This document shows, piece by piece, positions 46,535 through 55,362 of a DNA stretch of 64,000 bases. Within the stretch, counting starts at the first letter, position 1. Each line of letters opens with the position of its first letter. Under the pieces are notes generated by a model that did not search any database, had not been told where the DNA came from, and saw nothing but the letters and a program-made list of their open reading frames with translations. Source of the DNA: Microcoleus vaginatus PCC 9802 (GTDB lineage: Bacteria; Cyanobacteriota; Cyanobacteriia; Cyanobacteriales; Microcoleaceae); assembly GCA_022701275.1 (NCBI GenBank), contig CP031740.1:2057001-2121000 (forward strand). Direction: 5' to 3'. The position numbers and the translations under genes are program-made.

Positions 46535-47239
46535 ATGGATGCAACAGCTCATCGGTTAGCTTGTGCTCGGCCAGATTGCAGGCGAGAGACGATCGCGGAA
46601 TTTCTAGGTACATTTATTTTGGTTTTTGCCGGCACCGGTGCGGTGATGGTTAACAAAACTAGCGCTGGTTCCGTAACTCATTTAGGCGTCAGTTTTGTAT
46701 TTGGTGCAGTAGTAACTGCGATGATTTACGCCCTAGGACACATCAGCGGCGCACACTTTAATCCGGCCGTAACTTTAGGGTTTTGGGCGAGCGGTTTTTT
46801 CCCAAAATATAAAGTTTTGCCTTACGTTTTAGCGCAGTGTGCGGGTGCAATTGCAGCCTCTCAACTGCTGCTAATTACTTTAGGTGAAGTAGCAAATCTC
46901 GGTGCAACTATCCCTCTCAATGGTAACTGGTTGCAGTCTCTCATTTTAGAAACAGTTTTGACCTTTATCTTAATGTTTGTTATCCTCGGTTCGGGATTAG
47001 ATAGACGCGCTCACATCGGCTTTGCCGGGATAGCAATTGGGTTAACTGTAGGGTTAGAAGCGGCATTTATGGGGCCAATTACCGGAGCGAGCATGAATCC
47101 GGCACGATCGCTCGGTCCTGCTTTAATTGGCAGCATTTGGGAACACCATTGGGTTTATTGGGTGGCTCCTATTTGGGGAGCACAATTAGCAGTCGCAGTT
47201 TATCGGGAACTGTCTAACGGATTTCGGGATTTTAATTGA
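46535..47239 (+). CDS. aqpS: aquaglyceroporin (MIP family), probable arsenite channel
   Basis: 234 residues from [20 protein letters not shown] lies four bases before it, so the TTG three codons upstream is not used. Six membrane helices with both pore loops intact: [14 protein letters not shown] and [15 protein letters not shown]. Aquaporins of this type pass small uncharged solutes; As(OH)3 is one. In Sinorhizobium meliloti, aqpS replaces an efflux pump in the ars operon. Here it follows arsR, and arsH begins 7 bp after its stop, so the same job is likely. Substrate selectivity is inferred from context, not from filter residues. Confidence 0.92.
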   Translation: MDATAHRLACARPDCRRETIAEFLGTFILVFAGTGAVMVNKTSAGSVTHLGVSFVFGAVVTAMIYALGHISGAHFNPAVTLGFWASGFFPKYKVLPYVLAQCAGAIAASQLLLITLGEVANLGATIPLNGNWLQSLILETVLTFILMFVILGSGLDRRAHIGFAGIAIGLTVGLEAAFMGPITGASMNPARSLGPALIGSIWEHHWVYWVAPIWGAQLAVAVYRELSNGFRDFN

Positions 47240-47246
47240 AAGTAGC

Positions 47247-47906
47247 ATGACAAGTTTTACGCACAAACCGAGAATTTTGTTTCTATACGGCTCTTTGAGA
47301 GAGCGTTCTTACAGCCGCTTGTTGGCGGAAGAATCGGCGAGAATTATTGAGGGTTTCGGTGCCGAAGTTCGATTTTTCAATCCTCTGGAATTGCCGATTT
47401 ACGGCAGCGTTCCCGATACGCATCCCAAGGTTCAGGAATTGCGGGAATTGAGCCTGTGGTCGGAGGGTCAAGTGTGGTCGAGCCCAGAAATGCACGGCAA
47501 TATTACCGGCATTATGAAAAATCAAATTGACTGGATTCCTTTAAGTATAGGGGCTGTCAGACCGACTCAAGGCAGAACTTTGGCGGTGATGCAAGTCAGC
47601 GGTGGTTCGCAATCTTTTAATGCTGTCAATACTTTGAGAATTTTGGGGCGGTGGATGCGGATGTTTACGATTCCGAATCAGTCTTCGGTTGCTAAGGCTT
47701 ATCAGGAATTTAATGAAGATGGGACGATGAAGGATTCGCCTTATCGCGATCGCGCGATCGACGTGATGGAGGAACTGTACAAGTTTACCCTGCTGTTGCG
47801 GGAGCAAGCCGACTATTTGACCGATCGCTACAGCGAACGCAAGGAACAAGCAGCTAAAGAGGCGATCGCACTAGCAAATCGCGCCCTTGAATTACCGGCC
47901 CCTTAG
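47247..47906 (+). CDS. arsH: ArsH, NADPH-dependent FMN reductase of arsenic operons
   Basis: 219 residues. The flavodoxin-like fold has [18 protein letters not shown] (FMN phosphate loop) and [22 protein letters not shown] (isoalloxazine region), the two ArsH marks. ArsH oxidises trivalent methyl arsenicals to the pentavalent form and lowers their toxicity. It is 7 bp after aqpS, so they are probably cotranscribed and coupled. Confidence 0.95.
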   Translation: MTSFTHKPRILFLYGSLRERSYSRLLAEESARIIEGFGAEVRFFNPLELPIYGSVPDTHPKVQELRELSLWSEGQVWSSPEMHGNITGIMKNQIDWIPLSIGAVRPTQGRTLAVMQVSGGSQSFNAVNTLRILGRWMRMFTIPNQSSVAKAYQEFNEDGTMKDSPYRDRAIDVMEELYKFTLLLREQADYLTDRYSERKEQAAKEAIALANRALELPAP

Positions 47907-47963
47907 AAACCCCTGGAACCCCGACAACAACCCATAACCAACAACTCACAACCAACAAAAACC

Positions 47964-48359
47964 ATGAAAAAAGTAATGTTTGTTTGCAAAAGAAACTCCT
48001 GCAGATCGCAAATGGCAGAAGGATTTGCTAAAACCATCGGAGCCGGAAAGATTGGAGTCACCAGTTCCGGGTTAGAATCAAGCAGGGTTCATCCGACAGC
48101 AATTCAAGTCATGTCAGAAATCGGCATTGATATCACCGATCAAACATCAAACCCATTAAGCGAATTTAATGCAGAAGACTACGACGCCGTAATTTCTCTG
48201 TGTGGCTGCGGCGTGAATTTACCCGAAGCGTGGGTATTGCGAGAAGTGTTTGAAGATTGGCAACTCGACGACCCCGACGGACAACCCATAGAAACTTTTC
48301 ACCGCGTTCGAGATGAAATTAAAGCACGAGTTGAAACATTAGTTGACTCTCTCAAGTAA
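47964..48359 (+). CDS. arsC: arsenate reductase, glutathione/glutaredoxin type (LMW-PTP fold)
   Basis: 131 residues. P-loop CX5R reads FVCKRNSCRSQMAEG with catalytic Cys8, and the redox pair Cys80/Cys82 is in SLCGCGVNLP. These three Cys match the Synechocystis enzyme, which uses glutathione and glutaredoxin. It reduces As(V) to As(III). 57 bp after arsH on the same strand, likely the same transcript. Start MKKVMFVCK. Confidence 0.96.
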   Translation: MKKVMFVCKRNSCRSQMAEGFAKTIGAGKIGVTSSGLESSRVHPTAIQVMSEIGIDITDQTSNPLSEFNAEDYDAVISLCGCGVNLPEAWVLREVFEDWQLDDPDGQPIETFHRVRDEIKARVETLVDSLK

Positions 48360-48416
48360 GATTAAGTAGACGGGCGGGCAGGATGCCCACCCCACAAGAA
48401 AATTAACTTTTGTGGG

Positions 48417-48436
48417 ACAGGCATCTTGCCTGTTCT
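48417..48436. repeat. GACAGGC palindrome after arsC
   Basis: GACAGGCATCTTGCCTGTTC is a short hairpin preceded by an imperfect stem of CACAAG and CTTTTGTG. Related to the element at 22549. It may end or weaken transcription between arsC and arsS. Confidence 0.5.
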
Positions 48437-48530
48437 TAAGAATGGTGCAAGATGTGAGTTTCAATTAACTTTGTTGCTAATCATTCAAATTAGTCACTGT
48501 CGCATCCAAAGAATTAGTGCTAAATTATGA

Positions 48531-48553
48531 GAGGCGTTCCGCCGGAACGCCTC
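48531..48553. repeat. GAGGCGTTCC palindrome directly before arsS
   Basis: GAGGCGTTCC (48531-48540), GCC, GGAACGCCTC (48544-48553) is a perfect 10-bp stem. It ends 36 bp before the arsS start and could fold in the leader RNA. It falls inside the in-frame extension of arsS, which is evidence against the earlier start. Confidence 0.6.
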
Positions 48554-48589
48554 TACATTCGTTGCGAGCACAAACCAAAAGGTGAGCAA

Positions 48590-49576
48590 ATGATTCAGAC
48601 AGCAGTCACGCCTTTCAAAAACAAAATTAACTCAGCTTTAACTAAAAAGCAGATTACAGTTTTACAAATTAATCTCGGCAAACGCTGCAACCTTGCTTGC
48701 ACTCACTGCCACGTAGAAGCTAGCCCGAAACGAACAGAAGAACTTTCCCCGGAAATTTGCGACCAATTAATTGAAATCATTCGCCGCTTTCCTCAAATTA
48801 AAACAGTTGACCTCACCGGCGGTGCTCCCGAAATGCTTTACGGTTTTAAACCGCTAGCGGAAGCTGCCAGGGCTGCAGGTAAAGAGGTAATTATTCGTTC
48901 TAATTTGACGATTTACTTTGAAAAAGGTTTTGAAGATATTCCCGAATATTGCGCGCAGCACCAGCTCAGAATTGTGGCGTCGCTTCCCTGCTACCAAGCT
49001 GACAATGTGGACAAAATGCGCGGCAACGGTGTTTTTGACAGTTCGATTCGGGCGCTGCAAAAGCTAAATCAGTTGGGATACGGGAAAAACCCCAATTTAA
49101 TTGTAGATTTGGTGTACAATCCACAAGTGCCGACAACAGACAAGTTTTCGCTAACACCGGAACAAGGCAAGTTAGAGCAAGATTACAAGATTTATTTAGC
49201 CGAACAGTTTGGGATTTGTTTTAATCAATTGTTCGCGATTACTAATTTGCCCGTGGGACGGACTAAGTTTCATTTGGAACATAAGAAACTGCACAAGCCT
49301 TATCTCGGGTTTTTGGAGGAGAATTTTAACCCCGGTACTCTGGAACATTTAATGTGCCGTAACGAATTGTCGATCGACTATTTGGGCAATGTCTACGACT
49401 GCGATTTTAACCAAATGGAAAATTTGCCCGCGAAAACTGGCAGCGGGGAAAAGATAACTGTTGCTAAATTGCTCGAATCTGGCAGTTTAGATGTGATTCA
49501 AGAGGTGCAAACTGCTGCTTATTGTTATGGCTGTACGGCAGGTTGCGGTTCTAGCTGCGGCGGTACTTTGATTTGA
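48590..49576 (+). CDS. arsS: arsenosugar biosynthesis radical SAM protein ArsS
   Basis: 328 residues from MIQTAVTPFKNKINSALTKK, with AAGGTGAG just upstream; a longer frame begins at 48527 but reads through a palindrome. Radical SAM CX3CX2C is in GKRCNLACTHCHVEA. The C-terminal Cys-rich part (AYCYGCTAGCGSSCGGTLI) and the middle SIDYLGNVYDCDFNQ fit the ArsS family. ArsS transfers a 5'-deoxyadenosyl group to dimethylarsinous acid to give an arsenosugar precursor. ArsM, which makes the dimethyl substrate, is not in the window. Confidence 0.93.
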   Translation: MIQTAVTPFKNKINSALTKKQITVLQINLGKRCNLACTHCHVEASPKRTEELSPEICDQLIEIIRRFPQIKTVDLTGGAPEMLYGFKPLAEAARAAGKEVIIRSNLTIYFEKGFEDIPEYCAQHQLRIVASLPCYQADNVDKMRGNGVFDSSIRALQKLNQLGYGKNPNLIVDLVYNPQVPTTDKFSLTPEQGKLEQDYKIYLAEQFGICFNQLFAITNLPVGRTKFHLEHKKLHKPYLGFLEENFNPGTLEHLMCRNELSIDYLGNVYDCDFNQMENLPAKTGSGEKITVAKLLESGSLDVIQEVQTAAYCYGCTAGCGSSCGGTLI

Positions 49577-49577
49577 G

Positions 49578-49626
49578 AAGGAAGAAGGAAGAAGGAAGAA
49601 GGAAGAAGGAAGAAGGAAGAAGGAAG
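49578..49626. repeat. GAAGGAA heptamer array (STRR) after the arsS stop
   Basis: About six tandem copies start within two bases of the arsS stop codon, on the coding strand. A GATTCCC heptamer array (four copies, 49646-49673) follows. Confidence 0.85.
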
Positions 49627-49645
49627 AAACTATGCTCTTGGGCCC

Positions 49646-49673
49646 GATTCCCGATTCCCGATTCCCGATTCCC
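49646..49673. repeat. GATTCCC heptamer array (STRR)
   Basis: Four to five tandem copies of GATTCCC, framed by GGGCCCGATT and GGGCCCAATG, between arsS and the VTT gene. Confidence 0.8.
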
Positions 49674-49730
49674 CATGCTTTTGGGCCCAATGCCCCATGC
49701 CCATATTATTGAGAGTGGAGAGTTGAGGTA

Positions 49731-50456
49731 ATGAATGATTCGCGATCGCCCGATGAAAATCCGCCAAGATCAAACAGGTGGAAGCTGATTTTAGGGATTG
49801 GTTTAGCTGTGGCTTTAATTGCTGCGACCAAGTTTTTGGACTTTCAAGGAATTTTGAAAAATGCGCTGGAGTCGATCGCGAGTCTCGGCCCTTGGGGCCC
49901 GGCAGCTTTTATTCTAATTTACATTGTAGCAACAGTTCTATTTATCCCTGGTTCTTTGCTGACTCTCGGTTCTGGCGTTTTGTTTGGAGTCGTTGGCGGT
50001 TCGGTTTGTGTTTCGATCGGCTCGGTTTTAGGGGCAACTGGCGCTTTTTTAACAGGAAGGTATTTAACTCGCGACTGGGTTTCCAAACAGATAGAGGGCA
50101 ATCAAAAATTTAAGGCGATCGACTCCGCAGTTGCTTCTGAAGGATGGAAAATTGTGCTGCTGACGCGGCTTTCTCCCATTTTTCCGTTTAATTTGCTTAA
50201 CTATGCTTTCGGAGTCACGCAGGTATCTTTAAAAGACTATTTTTTGGCATCTTGGATCGGCATGATTCCGGGAACTGTCATGTATGTTTATCTCGGTTCC
50301 CTGGCCGGGAGTTTGGCTGCACTTGGATCGCAAGGGCGATCGCGCACTGCTGCTGAGTGGGCTCTCTACGGCATTGGTTTGCTAGCAACGATCGCCCTCA
50401 CCGTTTATGCAACCCGCTTGGCTAAGAGAGCTTTAGACGAAAAAATTTCCCATTGA
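49731..50456 (+). CDS. VTT-domain (TVP38/TMEM64, DedA superfamily) membrane protein
   Basis: 241 residues with five to six membrane helices. The VTT/SNARE-associated signature is present: FIPGSLLTLGSGVLFG, SIGSVLGATGAFLTGRYLTRD and LLTRLSPIFPFNLLNYAFG. DedA-type proteins affect membrane lipid and proton homeostasis. In several cyanobacteria a TVP38 gene neighbours arsS, so a link to arsenic or to arsenolipid formation is plausible (inference). Start MNDSRSPDENPPRS, 154 bp after arsS. Confidence 0.85.
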   Translation: MNDSRSPDENPPRSNRWKLILGIGLAVALIAATKFLDFQGILKNALESIASLGPWGPAAFILIYIVATVLFIPGSLLTLGSGVLFGVVGGSVCVSIGSVLGATGAFLTGRYLTRDWVSKQIEGNQKFKAIDSAVASEGWKIVLLTRLSPIFPFNLLNYAFGVTQVSLKDYFLASWIGMIPGTVMYVYLGSLAGSLAALGSQGRSRTAAEWALYGIGLLATIALTVYATRLAKRALDEKISH

Positions 50457-50889
50457 AACCACAGCACAAATTGGTAAAATTGTCCAGAGGGTTTTGCCCA
50501 TACATTATAATACATTGCTAATTTAAAAAACTCCGTATTTTCTCTGTGTTATTTACAATTATTTTGTTATACAAACAAGATAGATATTAAAGATATCGTA
50601 AAGCACTAACCTCAAGTAGGTAAATTGAAGGTCGAAATATAAAATTGATGCCAAAATAGAAGGCGATCGCGCGATCAGAATAAGAATTGTTTGCAGTCAC
50701 GAATGCAAGTCATACCATTTTAAATTTGAGATTTGAGATTTGAAATTCGGAATGACTGATGACTACCAGGGTTGGGATCACCGGCCTACAGTTGCATTAT
50801 TTTCTGAAACTGGTCTCACGACTTGCCTGATCTTAATTCTGCCGAATGACCAATACCGTTTGATGAATTTGATTCGGAGAGAACATTTG
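50457..50889. other. AT-rich intergenic region with one copy of a dispersed repeat
   Basis: 430 bp. The last part (50711-50814) resembles the segment after the kinase gene (53315-53402): shared words ACCATTTTA, AATGACTGATGA, GTTGCATTATTT and GAAACTGGT. An in-frame ATG at 50740 lies inside this repeat and is not used as the kinase start. Confidence 0.5.
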
Positions 50890-53316
50890 ATGATGCAAAA
50901 CCCAGCAAATCAAGCCGGATCTGTGTCTGCGCCGCCGCCACACCAAACAAAAAACCTGCGCCACTTTTGGGAAAACATCAGCAATTCTGCTCAATCGCGG
51001 TGGCAGCAAGCGCACAGTCTTTGGCAGCACAGACGGCAGCGCCGCCATTTGCTGACCCTGCTAATTCTGGCCACCACGGCTTTAACCATTAGCACAACTG
51101 CTTGCATCAGCTATTTTTTTGTGCGTGGACTAATCCTCGACAATTTAAAGCAAATAGCACTATTAAAACTAGAAAAAGGTACCGACGAAATCGACCGCTG
51201 GCTCAGCAGCCGCAAAGCAGAAATAGAAACCATTGCTTACGATCCTACGGTTAGGACTATCAATTGGAAATTAGTCGAACCCAGGTTGCAAGGAGAAATA
51301 TACAGGTTAAAAGAGTATTTCATCCTGTCATTAACTCAACCCGACGGCTCATTTATCAACACTCTAGGCAACCGGGCGAACAACAAAGACCGCCAACACT
51401 TTCAAAAAGCAATGGCAGGGCAGCTCAACGTTTCCGACCCGCTGATCGGCCGCAGTACAAAAGTTCCGACGATCATCATTTCAGCTCCTATTTGGACCTT
51501 ACCCCCCGCTCCAAATCAAGTAATGGGAGTCCTTTCGGGCAGCATTAAATTAGACCGAGTAACATCTGTCGCTAACAGCTTGCTGTACGGTTCTGACAGT
51601 TATGCTTTTGCGCTCAATTCACAAGGAGTGCCAATTGTTCATCCCAACAGTAACTTAATCGGAAATATCGATCGGCCGACCCCAAGCTTCTTAAAGTCAC
51701 AAGACCCCGCGCTTTCCACAATTGCGCGACAGATGATCGACCGCCAGACGAAAATTGAACTGGTAAAAATAGATAATAAATGGGTGTATGTGGCCTATAC
51801 TCCCCTCAAGGAAGTTAACTGGTCGATGGCTTTAGTAATTCCCCGCGAAAATATTGAATCCCAACTGCAAGCATTAAATTTGCTGACATCGGTCGTCGCC
51901 GGACTGCTCGGCCCAGCAATGCTAGCAGCAATATGGCTAATTTATTCCTCTGAAAACAATCGCGCTCAAGCGGAGCGAGAAGCCATGCTCAACCGGATTG
52001 CTGGACGCATTCGCGCTTCCCTGGAATTAGACCAAATCGTGCAAAGCACAGTCGAAGAAATAGTAAGTTTGCTGCACCTAGAACGGGCGGCTTTTGGCTG
52101 GTACAAACCACAAGAAAAAATGTTACAAATCCTATGGGAATGTTGCCCATCTGATTGTTCGACGCCCGCTAAAAAGTTTGAGTCTTACTTGGTCGGAAAT
52201 TTGTCAATACCGAGTGACCAATGCGAGCCCATTATTCTTTCGAGGGACACTTGGGCGGAGGGTGCAGCTCAAGCGAGCGAAATTAAACCTAATAGCTATT
52301 TAGCCGTTCCTGTCCACACTCAAAACCAGCCGCAGGGTTATTTAATTTGCAGCCACGTTACTCATTGGCTTTGGAGCAAGGAGCAAATCCAACTCTTAAA
52401 AGCTGTAGCAGACCAACTGGCGATCGCAATTACTCAAGCTCACCTTTACAGTCAAACCCAAGACCAAGTAAAACTCCTTAATAGTGCCTTAAATGAACTG
52501 AAAAAGACTCAAACTCATTTAGTGCAGAGCGAAAAAATGTCATCACTAGGTCAAATGGTAGCTGGGATAGCGCACGAAATCAACAACCCGGTTAACTTCA
52601 TTTCGGCTAATTTACCTCACACCAGCAAATATACTAAAAATTTATTAGAATTGGTGAGTTTATACAAACAAAAGTTCCCCGAAGTCCCCCCAGAAATCGC
52701 AGACTTTACCGAAGAAATCGAGTTAGACTTTATCGAGGAAGATTTGCCCCATATATTGGATTCTATGAAAATAGGAACCGAACGCATTCGCAGCATCGTT
52801 CTTTCTTTGCGTAACTTTTCTCGCCTCGATGAATCGGACAAAAAGCAGGCGGATATTCACGAGGGTATAGAAAATACCTTGCTGTTGCTCTCCAACCGCA
52901 TCAAAAATAGAATTTATATAGTCAAGAAATACGGAAAAGTGCCTTCAGTTGAGTGCTATCCGTCTCAGCTCAATCAGGTTTTTATGAACTTGCTGAGCAA
53001 TGCGATAGATGCCTTGAACGAGATCGATCGCCTAGATAAAATCATTACAATTTCCACGGGAGTAGTTCGCGAAAATGGCGGTAAATTTCTGAAAGTGGCG
53101 ATCGCCGACAACGGCCCCGGCATTCCCGACAGCGTTAAAGACAAAATTTATAACCCATTTTTTACTACTAAACCAGTGGGCCAAGGTACTGGTTTGGGGT
53201 TAGCAATTAGCTACAAGATTGTAGTGGATGGACACGGCGGCAGCATCAAAATTTCTCAACCTCCGGGCGGCGGCACGGAGTTTTTGGTAAAAATTCCTAT
53301 TAGTAACGGGAAGTAA
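50890..53316 (+). CDS. sensor histidine kinase with extracellular Cache domain and GAF
   Basis: 808 residues from MMQNPANQAGSVSAPPPHQT; GGAGA lies nine bases upstream. A longer frame begins at 50740 but crosses a repeat. Domains: helix 1 (~55-75 in LLILATTALTISTTACISYF), extracellular Cache (~80-335, with FQKAMAGQLNVSDPLIGRSTK), helix 2 (~345), a GAF domain (~385-530) and a kinase with [21 protein letters not shown] box NLLSNAIDAL and GQGTGLGLAISYK. The DHp insert (YTKNLLELVSLYKQKFP) is shared with the kinase at 55498, so the two are paralogues. There is no response regulator beside it. Confidence 0.9.
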   Translation: MMQNPANQAGSVSAPPPHQTKNLRHFWENISNSAQSRWQQAHSLWQHRRQRRHLLTLLILATTALTISTTACISYFFVRGLILDNLKQIALLKLEKGTDEIDRWLSSRKAEIETIAYDPTVRTINWKLVEPRLQGEIYRLKEYFILSLTQPDGSFINTLGNRANNKDRQHFQKAMAGQLNVSDPLIGRSTKVPTIIISAPIWTLPPAPNQVMGVLSGSIKLDRVTSVANSLLYGSDSYAFALNSQGVPIVHPNSNLIGNIDRPTPSFLKSQDPALSTIARQMIDRQTKIELVKIDNKWVYVAYTPLKEVNWSMALVIPRENIESQLQALNLLTSVVAGLLGPAMLAAIWLIYSSENNRAQAEREAMLNRIAGRIRASLELDQIVQSTVEEIVSLLHLERAAFGWYKPQEKMLQILWECCPSDCSTPAKKFESYLVGNLSIPSDQCEPIILSRDTWAEGAAQASEIKPNSYLAVPVHTQNQPQGYLICSHVTHWLWSKEQIQLLKAVADQLAIAITQAHLYSQTQDQVKLLNSALNELKKTQTHLVQSEKMSSLGQMVAGIAHEINNPVNFISANLPHTSKYTKNLLELVSLYKQKFPEVPPEIADFTEEIELDFIEEDLPHILDSMKIGTERIRSIVLSLRNFSRLDESDKKQADIHEGIENTLLLLSNRIKNRIYIVKKYGKVPSVECYPSQLNQVFMNLLSNAIDALNEIDRLDKIITISTGVVRENGGKFLKVAIADNGPGIPDSVKDKIYNPFFTTKPVGQGTGLGLAISYKIVVDGHGGSIKISQPPGGGTEFLVKIPISNGK

Positions 53317-53402
53317 TACCATTTTAGATTTTAGAATGGGTAATGACTGATGAAATAATGTTCGGAGCTTGTCTCTAGTTGCATTTATTTTTGAAACTGG
53401 TA
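53315..53402. repeat. second copy of a repeat flanking the Cache-GAF kinase gene
   Basis: Shares ACCATTTTA, AATGACTGATGA, AGTTGCATTTATTTTTGAAA and CTGGT with 50711-50814. Same orientation on both sides of the gene, so it is a direct repeat. Confidence 0.5.
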
Positions 53403-53549
53403 TAAGAAGGAAGTGGGAAAGGAAGCCTACGGATTTTGTAGCGCAGGTAACGGATACAGGGAAGACAAAAGAGGGGCTCAACAGTTTTAATTAATGCTAA
53501 ATTTACGGCCGTTGGCTAAAATTAGAAGAGTTTTTGTTAAAGGTGTTTT

Positions 53550-54449
53550 ATGGCTGTTGGCAAGGATACAATTTTCGAGCGCTTTTTGTCGCCCCTGATT
53601 CGACTGGCGATCGACGAACAAGCACTGAAACGACTCTACGAAGGTATCGACTGGGAAACAGCGGGCGATCGCTACCGACAACCCGACTTAGTTTATCCCG
53701 AATATTACACCAGCCAAAACTTTCACGGCATTAAACGCGGCTACCTCAACCCCAGTGCCGCCGTTTCCTACGATCCAATCACGCAATATGTTTTGCCTCC
53801 CCACGAAACAGTCGTCAGGCAAGGCTTAATTGACGCTGTGCGGGTGAAACCGCGCCGAATCATCGATTTGGGATGCGGCACCGGTTCGACAACCCTCATG
53901 CTCAAGCAAGCCTTTCCCGAAGCGGAAGTTGTCGGCTTGGACTTGTCGCCTTATATGCTGGTAGTTGCCGACATGAAAGCGCAAAAAGCCGGCTTAAATA
54001 TCGAGTGGTTGCACGGAAATGCCGAAAGCGTTGCTTTTGGCGATGCCAGCTTCGATTTAGTCGCAGCTTCCTTGTTGTTTCACGAGACGCCACCTGCTGT
54101 ATCGCGGGCAATTTTACGAGAAAGCTTCCGACTCCTGAAGGTTGGGGGACAAGTGGCAATTTTGGACGGAAATCAAAAAACTTTGCGGCAGACAGAGTGG
54201 CTGACTGATATCTTTGAGGAGCCTTATATTAAGTCTTACGCCGCTGGTAGCCTCGATGCTTGGGCGGGGGCGGCTGGATTCGCGGCGGTGCAAACTCACG
54301 AACACTGGTGGGTGAATCAGGTGACGCAGGGCGTGAAACCTTTGCCGGGGGAAGATTTGGAACAGATGCGAGTGGCAAGGGGGTGGAATTTGGGCGATCG
54401 AACTCCTGATTTTGATGGCGATTTACCAGGCATTCCAGCTCCTGCTTGA
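53550..54449 (+). CDS. class I SAM-dependent methyltransferase
   Basis: 299 residues. Rossmann motif I is RRIIDLGCGTGSTTLMLKQ (~105), motif II VVGLDLSPYML, and post-II AESVAFGDASFDLVAAS. An N-terminal region of ~80 residues before the fold (SAAVSYDPITQYVLPPHETVVRQG) may be a substrate cap. The residues conserved in arsenite methyltransferase ArsM (paired Cys) are absent, so it is not ArsM. Substrate unknown. Start MAVGKDTIFERF. Confidence 0.85.
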   Translation: MAVGKDTIFERFLSPLIRLAIDEQALKRLYEGIDWETAGDRYRQPDLVYPEYYTSQNFHGIKRGYLNPSAAVSYDPITQYVLPPHETVVRQGLIDAVRVKPRRIIDLGCGTGSTTLMLKQAFPEAEVVGLDLSPYMLVVADMKAQKAGLNIEWLHGNAESVAFGDASFDLVAASLLFHETPPAVSRAILRESFRLLKVGGQVAILDGNQKTLRQTEWLTDIFEEPYIKSYAAGSLDAWAGAAGFAAVQTHEHWWVNQVTQGVKPLPGEDLEQMRVARGWNLGDRTPDFDGDLPGIPAPA

Positions 54450-54492
54450 TCTATTAACTGTTGTCTGTTAATGGTTAACTGTTAGCAAACTA

Positions 54493-54520
54493 ATGACTAA
54501 TGACTCATGACTAATGACTC
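54493..54520 (+). repeat. ATGACTA heptamer array containing the HAD start codon
   Basis: ATGs at 54493, 54500, 54507 and 54514 are spaced exactly seven bases apart. The last begins the HAD gene. Same design as in front of nth, with variants (ACTC) in two units. Confidence 0.8.
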
Positions 54521-55242
54521 TAAAAGCAGTTTTATTTGATTTTAATGGCGTGATTGTTAATGACGAGCCAATTCACGAGAAAATAATCGATCAATTGATG
54601 CTCGATGAAAATCTCCAGCTCAAACGTGGGGAGTTTCGAGAAGTTTGTTTGGGAAGGAGCGATCGCGCTTGCATTACCGCACTGCTGGAGCGCCGGGGAC
54701 GATTTCTGACAGAAACATACCTCGATCGGCTGCTGCGGCGCAAGGCCCAAGCTTACAAAGCTCAAATAGATACTTTGGAGAAACTGCCTATTTATCCGGG
54801 TTTGCCAGAATTTATTGACAAAATTCGGGTCACTGGACTGAAAATGGCCGTAGTTAGCGGGGCAATGCGATCGGAGATAGAATTGGTGTTACATCGGGTC
54901 GGTTTGGCAGCAAACTTTGAGTTCATTGTCGCAGGCGACGACTTGACGGCGAGCAAACCAGCACCCGACGGCTATCTATTGGCTGTGGAACTTTTCAACC
55001 AGAAATATCCCGACTTTAACCTGCAACCGATCGAGTGTTTGGCGGTGGAAGATACTTTTGCGGGGATTGAAGCGGCGAAAAAAGCGGGGATTCAGGTAGC
55101 GGGTGTGACTCACACTTACCCGTTTCACATGATCCAGCGCCAAGCTAATTGGACGGTGGACTATTTTGCTGATGTAGAGTTGGACAGAGTGGCGCAAGTT
55201 TGCTCGATCGCCCCCACTGAGCCGGCCGCGGAAAACACTTGA
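54514..55242 (+). CDS. HAD-superfamily hydrolase with an altered catalytic motif
   Basis: 242 residues. Motif I reads AVLFDFNGVIVNDEPIH: the nucleophile Asp9 is kept, but the second Asp of DXD (acid/base) is replaced by Asn11. Motif II is MAVVSGA, motif III Lys in ASKPAPDGY and motif IV VEDTFAGIEAAKKAG. The cap is the alpha-helical type of beta-phosphoglucomutase-like members. Since Asp11 acts as acid/base in most phosphatases, the enzyme is probably slow or has a different role (inference). Homologues with DFN occur in cyanobacteria, so it is not just a local mutation. The start codon lies in an ATGACTA array. Confidence 0.85.
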   Translation: MTLKAVLFDFNGVIVNDEPIHEKIIDQLMLDENLQLKRGEFREVCLGRSDRACITALLERRGRFLTETYLDRLLRRKAQAYKAQIDTLEKLPIYPGLPEFIDKIRVTGLKMAVVSGAMRSEIELVLHRVGLAANFEFIVAGDDLTASKPAPDGYLLAVELFNQKYPDFNLQPIECLAVEDTFAGIEAAKKAGIQVAGVTHTYPFHMIQRQANWTVDYFADVELDRVAQVCSIAPTEPAAENT

Positions 55243-55312
55243 CGTTTTTAGCAATTACGTGCTAGTGTAGGTGACGGTCTGGGAACCTGAGAGCAAGCAA
55301 GACCTGTAAGCC

Positions 55313-55341
55313 TTTTAGATTCGGCAATCCCGCATCTAAAA
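55313..55341. promoter_or_regulatory. short hairpin before tRNA-Ala
   Basis: TTTTAGAT (55313-55320) and ATCTAAAA (55334-55341) form an 8-bp stem, 22 bp before the tRNA gene. It may be part of a repeat (TAGATTTTAG type) or a terminator for the HAD gene. Confidence 0.4.
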
Positions 55342-55362
55342 TGCTAAATTAAAACTCAATCA

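Noticed and set aside
50740-50889. Longer N-terminus for the Cache-GAF kinase
   Set aside because: The extension reads through a repeat copy and lacks a ribosome-binding site; GGAGA supports 50890.
53550-54449. Methyltransferase as ArsM of the arsenic island
   Set aside because: Lacks the conserved Cys of ArsM and is separated by a kinase gene.
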